Part shown: piece after piece, positions 54,277 to 57,159 of the stretch
Layout: each line of letters begins with the position of its first letter
Position numbering within the stretch: position 1 is the first letter of the stretch
Assembly: GCF_004923205.2 (NCBI RefSeq)
Contig: NZ_SELD02000012.1
Span: forward strand, 1-57,159
DNA: 57,159 bases
Source of the DNA: Paracoccus aeridis
Lineage (GTDB): Bacteria; Pseudomonadota; Alphaproteobacteria; Rhodobacterales; Rhodobacteraceae
Reading direction: 5' to 3'
Position numbers and translations under genes: made by a program
Notes under the pieces: model-generated
Databases searched by the model: none
What the model was told of the DNA's origin: nothing
The model's input: only the letters and a program-made list of their open reading frames with translations

Positions 54277-55197
54277 ATGTGGGCCTATCTGCTGCGCCGC
54301 CTGATCCAGGCCGTCCTGATCCTGCTGGGGGTCAGCTTCATCACCTTCCTGCTTCTCTATGTCCTGCCCGCCGATCCGGTGCGCCAGATTGCGGGCCGTT
54401 CGGCCACGCCGCAGGTGGTGGAGAGCATCCGGCGGGAACTGGGCCTCGATCAGCCCTTCCTCGTCCAGTACTGGAACTACCTGACCGGGCTCGTGCAAGG
54501 CGACTTCGGCCGCAGTTACCTGCAGAAGGCCGATGTTGCCGGGCTGATCGCCTCGCGCCTGCCCGCCACGCTGCAACTGATGGCGCTGGCGATCCTGTTC
54601 GAGCTGATCATCGGCCTCGGCATGGGCGTCGCCGCCGCGCTGTGGCGAGGCCGGGCGGTGGACAGCGTGCTGATGATGACCAGCTTCGCCGCCGTCTCTG
54701 CGCCGCAGTTCGTCGTGGGGCTGCTGCTGTTGTATCTCTTTGCGGTGCAGTTCGGGTGGTTCCCGATCAGCGGCTACGGGACCTTCTCGCACGCCGTCCT
54801 GCCGGCCCTGACGCTCGCCATCACAGGGTCGGGCTGGTACGCGCGGATGATGCGTTCGTCCATGATCGACGTGCTGGACACGGATTACCTGCGCACCGCC
54901 CGCGCCAAGGGCCTGTCACGCGGGCGCATCATTCTTCGCCATGCCGTCCCGAACGCCATCCTGCCCATCATCGCCATGATCGGCATCGACATCGGCATCT
55001 TCATGGGCGGCGCGGTCGTGGTCGAAAGCGTCTTCGGCTGGCCGGGCATCGGGCAGCTTGCCTGGCAGGCGATTCAGCGTGTGGACATCCCCATCATCAT
55101 GGGCGTCACCATCGTCTCGGCCGTCGCCATCGTGCTGGGGAACCTCCTGGCCGACATGATCGCGCCCTTCGTCGATCCCCGCATCAAGCTCAGATAA
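54277..55197 (+). CDS. Peptide/nickel-type ABC transporter permease (DppB/OppB family)
   Basis: A 306-residue protein 1 bp after the previous gene. The N-terminus MWAYLLRRLIQAVLILLGVS and LPADPVRQIAGRSATPQVVE are typical of DppB. The EAA loop is RTARAKGLSRGRIILRHAVP, and the C-terminus ends ADMIAPFVDPRIKLR. With the OppC-like protein it forms the translocation channel. Confidence 0.94.
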   Translation: MWAYLLRRLIQAVLILLGVSFITFLLLYVLPADPVRQIAGRSATPQVVESIRRELGLDQPFLVQYWNYLTGLVQGDFGRSYLQKADVAGLIASRLPATLQLMALAILFELIIGLGMGVAAALWRGRAVDSVLMMTSFAAVSAPQFVVGLLLLYLFAVQFGWFPISGYGTFSHAVLPALTLAITGSGWYARMMRSSMIDVLDTDYLRTARAKGLSRGRIILRHAVPNAILPIIAMIGIDIGIFMGGAVVVESVFGWPGIGQLAWQAIQRVDIPIIMGVTIVSAVAIVLGNLLADMIAPFVDPRIKLR

Positions 55198-55215
55198 AAA
55201 CAGGGAGACCAAAGC

Positions 55216-56850
55216 ATGAAACTTCCCCACCTTCTTCTCGGCACGGCCATGGCCCTGGCGCTGGCCGGGCCCGGCCTCGCGCAGGAAGAACAGCTGGACC
55301 CGAATGCCAAGCCGGGCGGCAGCATTGTCATCACCTATAAGGACGACGTGGCCACGCTGGACCCGGCCATCGGCTATGACTGGCAGAACTGGTCCATGAT
55401 CAAGTCGGTCTTCGATGGGCTGATGGACTATGCCCCCGGCACGACGGACCTGCGCCCCGGTCTTGCCGAAAGCTACGAGATCAGCGACGACCTGCTGACC
55501 TACACCTTCAAGCTGCGTCCCGGCGTCAAGTTCCACAACGGCCGCGAGATGACGGCCGAGGACGTGAAGTACTCCTTCGACCGCGTGCTGCTGCCCGCGA
55601 CCCAGTCGCCGGGCGCGGGCTTCTTCGGCTCGATCAAGGGCGCCGACAAGATGGCCGACGGCTCGGCCACCTCGCTGGAAGGCCTGACGGTCGTCGATCC
55701 CCTGACCGTCCGCTTCGAGCTGTCCCGCCCGGACGCGACCTTCCTGCACGTGCTGGCGCTGAATTTCGCCTCGGTCGTGCCGAAGGAAGCGGTCGAGGCC
55801 TCAGGGGGCGACTTCGGCCACCAGCCGGTCGGGACCGGGGCCTACAAGATGGGCGAATGGCTGCCGGGACAGCGGGTCGTCTTCCAGAAGAACCCCGACT
55901 ACTGGCGCGCGGGGCTGCCCTATCTGGACCAGATCACCTTCGAGATCGGGCAGGAGCCGGTCGTGGCCCTGCTGCGGCTTCAGAACGGCGAGGTTGACGT
56001 CCCGGGCGACGGAATCCCGCCCGCCAAGTTCCAGGAGGTGATGGCCGATCCAGAGCAGGCTGCGCGCGTGGTCGAGGGCGGGCAGCTGCACACCGGCTAT
56101 ATCACGATGAACGTGACCCAGCCCCCCTTCGACAAGGTCGAGGTGCGCCACGCCATCAACATGGCGATCAACAAGGACCGCGTGGTCCAGATGATCAACA
56201 ACCGCGCGGTCCCGGCGAACCAGCCGCTGCCGCCGTCGATGCCCGGCTATTCGCAGGACTACGCGGGTTATGCCTATGACGTCGAGGGCGCGAAGAAGCT
56301 GCTGACCGAAGCCGGCTACCCGGACGGCTTCGCGACCGAGCTTTACGCCATGAACACTGACCCCAACCCCCGCATCGCACAGGCCATCCAGCAGGACCTG
56401 AAGGCCATCGGCATCAACGCGGAGATCCGGGCGCTGGCGCAGGCCAACGTGATCGAGGCGGGTGGCGCGGGCAACGCACCGATGGTCTGGTCGGGTGGCA
56501 TGGGCTGGATCGCGGACTTCCCCGACCCGTCGAACTTCTACGGCCCGATCCTCGGCTGCGACGGCGCAGGCGAGGGCGGCTGGAACTGGTCCAAGTACTG
56601 CAATGAGGAACTGGACGCCGCCGCCCAGGCCGCCGACGCCATGGCCAAGCCCGAGGAAGCCGAAGCACGGCTGCAGGCCTGGTCCGCCGTCTTCGAGGGC
56701 GTGATGAAGGACGCCCCCTGGGCCCCGGTCTTCAACGAACAGCGCTTCACCATGAAGTCGCCGCGCATGGGTGGGGCGGATGCGCTTTACACCGATCCCG
56801 TCTCGATCCCGATCAACTACGACTATGTGTATGTGACCGATGTGCAATAA
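55216..56850 (+). CDS. ABC transporter substrate-binding protein (SBP family 5)
   Basis: A 544-residue periplasmic protein with AGGGAG before the ATG and a signal peptide (LLLGTAMALALAGPGLAQEE). The family 5 signature is present (SYEISDDLLTYTFKLRPGVK, FHNGREMTAEDVKYSFDRVL), as are VGTGAYKMGEW and VRHAINMAINKDRVV. Family members bind peptides, nickel, glutathione or other solutes. The setting with AmiC/AmiR and an acetamidase suggests an amide or amide-bearing solute. Confidence 0.94.
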   Translation: MKLPHLLLGTAMALALAGPGLAQEEQLDPNAKPGGSIVITYKDDVATLDPAIGYDWQNWSMIKSVFDGLMDYAPGTTDLRPGLAESYEISDDLLTYTFKLRPGVKFHNGREMTAEDVKYSFDRVLLPATQSPGAGFFGSIKGADKMADGSATSLEGLTVVDPLTVRFELSRPDATFLHVLALNFASVVPKEAVEASGGDFGHQPVGTGAYKMGEWLPGQRVVFQKNPDYWRAGLPYLDQITFEIGQEPVVALLRLQNGEVDVPGDGIPPAKFQEVMADPEQAARVVEGGQLHTGYITMNVTQPPFDKVEVRHAINMAINKDRVVQMINNRAVPANQPLPPSMPGYSQDYAGYAYDVEGAKKLLTEAGYPDGFATELYAMNTDPNPRIAQAIQQDLKAIGINAEIRALAQANVIEAGGAGNAPMVWSGGMGWIADFPDPSNFYGPILGCDGAGEGGWNWSKYCNEELDAAAQAADAMAKPEEAEARLQAWSAVFEGVMKDAPWAPVFNEQRFTMKSPRMGGADALYTDPVSIPINYDYVYVTDVQ

Positions 56851-57113
56851 CTGCGACTACACCATCCACGGCGCCCAGCATCACTTCGGCTGGGACAACT
56901 CGCGCCCGCCCGCCCAGCGGGTCGAACCGGGGGCGACGGTCCGCTTCGAATGCCTCGACAGCTCGGCGGGGCAGCTTTCGCCCCGCTCGACGGTCGAGGA
57001 CGTTGCGACACTGGACTTCGGCCGGATCAACCCGGTCAGCGGCCCGATCCATGTCGAGGGCGCGAGGCCCGGCGACGCGCTGAAGGTCACGATCGACAGC
57101 TTCCACCCCCAGG
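56840..57113 (+). pseudogene. Acetamidase/formamidase family protein, truncated N-terminus
   Basis: The ATG at 56840 overlaps the SBP stop by 11 bp. The first about 91 codons match the FmdA/AmdA family N-terminus (CDYTIHGAQHHFGWDNS, VEPGATVRFECLDSSAGQLS, DFGRINPVSGPIHVEGARPG, DALKVTIDSF). After SFHPQ the sequence departs from the family and enters repeats typical of an insertion-sequence end, giving a stop at 57136. The enzyme would hydrolyse a short amide to ammonia and acid, the logical end of the uptake cluster. It appears interrupted here; the remainder may lie beyond the window. Confidence 0.65.
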
Positions 57114-57159
57114 TGTTGATTTCCACTTGGAACTGACCCGGGACGGCGCCTGATTTCCA
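57114..57159. mobile_element. Probable IS21-family insertion sequence end
   Basis: The segment begins TGTTGATTTCCACTTGGAAC and continues TGACCC. The 9-mer TGATTTCCA occurs at 57117-57125 and again at 57151-57159. Repeated copies of this TGATTTCCACTTGGAACTGA-like sequence are the hallmark of IS21-type ends. The element starts inside the acetamidase reading frame and runs off the window, so its transposase genes are not seen. Confidence 0.6.

Overview
The window is high-GC DNA with a compact gene layout. Its gene content points to an alphaproteobacterium of the Rhodobacterales (Paracoccaceae/Roseobacter relatives). The pointers are a dnaX-YbaB-recR block, aerobic cobaltochelatase genes cobS and cobT, a hisD-UPF0262-phosphatase operon, a small alphaproteobacterial SRP RNA and a complete mreBCD-mrdA-rodA operon. 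The species cannot be named from sequence alone. Most of the window is ordinary chromosomal core; both ends and a few seams are accessory.

Left end (1-3.2 kb): a decayed accessory locus on the minus strand. It holds a WYL-domain regulator whose recognisable N-terminus has no usable start codon, then an ankyrin-repeat/sigma-factor-like gene broken by an in-frame TAG and running off the window, plus a C-terminal gene fragment. From 3.3 kb the core begins: SRP RNA, a small lipoprotein, nudC, the replication/repair block dnaX-ybaB-recR, a receiver-domain protein, a GNAT acetyltransferase and aspS. A minus-strand run follows: CPBP protease, GH25 lysozyme lipoprotein, FAD-linked oxidase, aminopeptidase P, patatin-like lipoprotein and cobT. 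A plus-strand insert (secreted coiled-coil protein, carnitine-dehydrogenase-like enzyme) and a frameshifted accessory gene separate cobT from cobS.

Middle (23-38 kb): three membrane proteins (DUF808, CorA-type transporter, TerC-like DUF475), CsbD, hisD-UPF0262-low-molecular-weight phosphatase, a soluble chemoreceptor with two PAS domains, hisB-hisH, a glycosyltransferase-like protein, tRNA-Tyr, rlmB and a YHS protein. An intergenic region then carries a palindrome, a 16-codon Cys-containing ORF and a strong terminator. Next come a CoA-binding protein and leuA, preceded by a Leu-rich leader peptide and overlapping alternative hairpins (a transcription attenuator).

Right part (38-57 kb): the rod-shape and wall-elongation operon mreBCD-mrdA-rodA followed by a GhrA-like reductase; an SseB/uracil-DNA-glycosylase pair; a capsule-export set (kpsT-like, kpsE-like, kdsA); a flavoprotein; and tRNA-Gln. 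After the tRNA lies an amide/peptide uptake cluster: AmiC-like sensor, AmiR-like ANTAR protein, two Opp/Dpp permeases, a solute-binding protein and an acetamidase/formamidase. Its leader contains a terminator that overlaps an alternative hairpin, as expected for antitermination by the ANTAR protein. The acetamidase is cut off by what looks like the end of an IS21-type insertion sequence at the right edge.
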